Assembly (NCBI GenBank): GCA_964036665.1
Contig: OZ038532.1
Coordinates: 1,240,001 to 1,304,000 of the forward strand
DNA from: Gordius sp. MW1
Taxonomy: Eukaryota > Nematomorpha > Gordioida > Gordea > Gordiidae
Reading direction: 5' to 3'
DNA length: 64,000 nucleotides
Part shown: piece by piece, positions 62,626-64,000 of the stretch
How positions within the stretch are numbered: the stretch's first letter is position 1
Layout: each line of letters starts with the position of its first letter
The notes under the pieces: generated by a model
Told to the model about the DNA's origin: nothing
The model's database searches: none
Seen by the model: only the letters and a program-made list of their open reading frames with translations
Program-made: the position numbers and the translations under genes

Positions 62626-64000
62626 TATGAGGTCTTTTAAAGAAAATTATTTTTATGAAAATTGGCCCCCGACCAGCTTGATTTAAAAATGTCTTAAAAG
62701 GTTTTATAGCTTATTTTTTAAAGTTTAACATAAAATAAATAGGATTTTAATATAATGTAAAAGAAACGCTCGTGCCCATTTAAAATAATTTTATATGAAA
62801 CTATTACACCTTATTGTTGGGACGATTATATATTCCTAAACACAGGCAAGACATTAAGATAAAGTCAGTATTAATAAATAATAATTTAAAAATAAAAGAT
62901 ACAGAAAAATTATATTTATATAAATATAAAATTATATACTTTCGTCATCTATGGGTCTTATGCCAAGGAATTCAAGATCGTTATGAGAATAGAATAATTT
63001 GCGACATTTCAGCTGCTTTTCATACCTGGTGGGCCCAATCTGGGATGAAGTCGCTGTATATTTATCTTTTATCCAATCCGTTAATCGTCTCATAATAAAA
63101 AATATTTCAACAAGAAAAACTATTTTTTAAAAATTATAAAAAATTATAAGTTAATCTAGCCCAATCAATCAAAGACTATAAAATGTATTCTTGACATGGT
63201 TAAACAATTGTTGGGCCAAAAGCAATGTGGTTTGCTTAAAATTCAGGCAAATATATTTCCCTTCAAGTTCAACCTTTTGAGATTTCAAACCGATGAAAAA
63301 AAGTTTAAACATCATCTAAGTTTAATAAAAACTTTAGATTTTTGGATTTAACATTCGTTTTATTAGCTCGATAGAAGTTTGCTGCTTGGTTTATTTTGAA
63401 CTTAACAAATTCGATATCCATAAATTAAAATAAATAGAGTACGATTTTTTAGATCTTGTGAAAATAAATTGTATAATCAAACAATCTAGTATTTTGTTTA
63501 TTTAATTTTATCTTAAAATATTTATTCCAATAATAGAAATGCTAGCATTTAAACAATAATCCTTTAATTTTATTAACCATAAGCGGTCCATTTTTCTATG
63601 AAAATCATTTGGTCCATACTCAACATAAAAATTATATTTCCATATTTATAGGAATAGTAAAATAAAAGATTTTTAATTTTTAACAAAAACCTATAAAAAT
63701 GATTTTTTGACACCTAAATTAATGTAGTCTTTCTCATTTTAGCTCATTTTATCAATTAATATTCTACAAACATATTTTGTGACTTAATTTAATTATATAT
63801 ATAAGACATAAATTGTATTTTTAGCTTAGTTAGATTGGCAGTGAGTTAAATAAGATGAGTAAATTTTTAAATTTTATTTTTTTTTAATTTGAAAAATATT
63901 AGATTTTAAACTACCCGGCATTAAAAACTCGTATGGTTTACAAAAATTAAATTTTCAAACTTCTTAACTACGTACAATACAAAATATTTAATTTGGGCGA
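62626..64000. other. AT-rich flank, nothing recognised
   Basis: No bounded repeat or known domain. A 93-codon + frame (62814-63095) containing WAQSGMKSLYIYLL is not recognised and has no splice or start context to support it. Confidence 0.45.

Noticed and set aside
62814-63095. A 93-codon + frame in the AT-rich right flank
   Set aside because: No known motif, no acceptor or donor context and strong AT bias. It is not annotated as a gene.
1-64000. CRISPR array or prokaryotic operon
   Set aside because: The tandem repeats found are 52-110-bp units without unique spacers, and the genes have spliceosomal introns, so the DNA is eukaryotic.

Overview
This is an AT-rich stretch of animal nuclear DNA. 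Genes are split by GT-AG introns, there are no operons or ribosome binding sites, and most of the sequence is transposon debris. The organism is probably an invertebrate, perhaps an arthropod. The basis is a single pro-orthologue of vertebrate SRCIN1/KIAA1217, very short introns in one gene, many hAT-type MITEs, and RTE-like LINE remains. I cannot name the species.

Two cellular genes can be read in full, and they converge. On the + strand at 17042-18063 is a compact five-exon gene for NSE1 (NSMCE1), the RING-like subunit of the SMC5/6 genome-stability complex; three of its introns are only 33-39 bp. On the - strand, from 60781 down to 18738, is a 19-exon gene for a protein of about 2,119 residues in the SRCIN1 (p140Cap)/KIAA1217 family. 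It has an AIP3-like domain, a helical/coiled-coil middle and a long low-complexity tail. Every one of its exon junctions keeps frame. Its first intron is 25.9 kb and acts as a transposon trap; the introns nearer the 3' end are mostly short. The two stop codons are 674 bp apart.

Layout: 1-16.9 kb is intergenic and holds an RTE-like LINE pseudogene (about 4.3-7.4 kb, -), the C-terminal end of a second LINE (about 8.85-10.1 kb, -) and a 1.7 kb hAT element (11743-13475). NSMCE1 occupies 17.0-18.1 kb. The SRCIN1-like gene occupies 18.7-60.8 kb. From 60.8 to 64 kb lies its upstream flank, with three more MITEs.

The strongest theme is hAT-like DNA transposons with visible 8-bp target-site duplications. 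They include two elements that keep the transposase C-terminal (hATC) domain (25012-25787 and 47419-48471) and a 2.47-kb foldback element with about 0.88-kb inverted arms built from 110-bp tandem units (48908-51372). Several families carry short-period subterminal repeats, a different one in each family. An abundant family of about 150-175 bp MITEs has ends CATGGGCGTAGCC and G/C homopolymer blocks. One hAT copy has a palindromic filler at its left junction that looks like a hairpin-type repair footprint. I found no CRISPR array, rRNA or complete tRNA. Family names rest on recognising motifs by eye; no database search was run.
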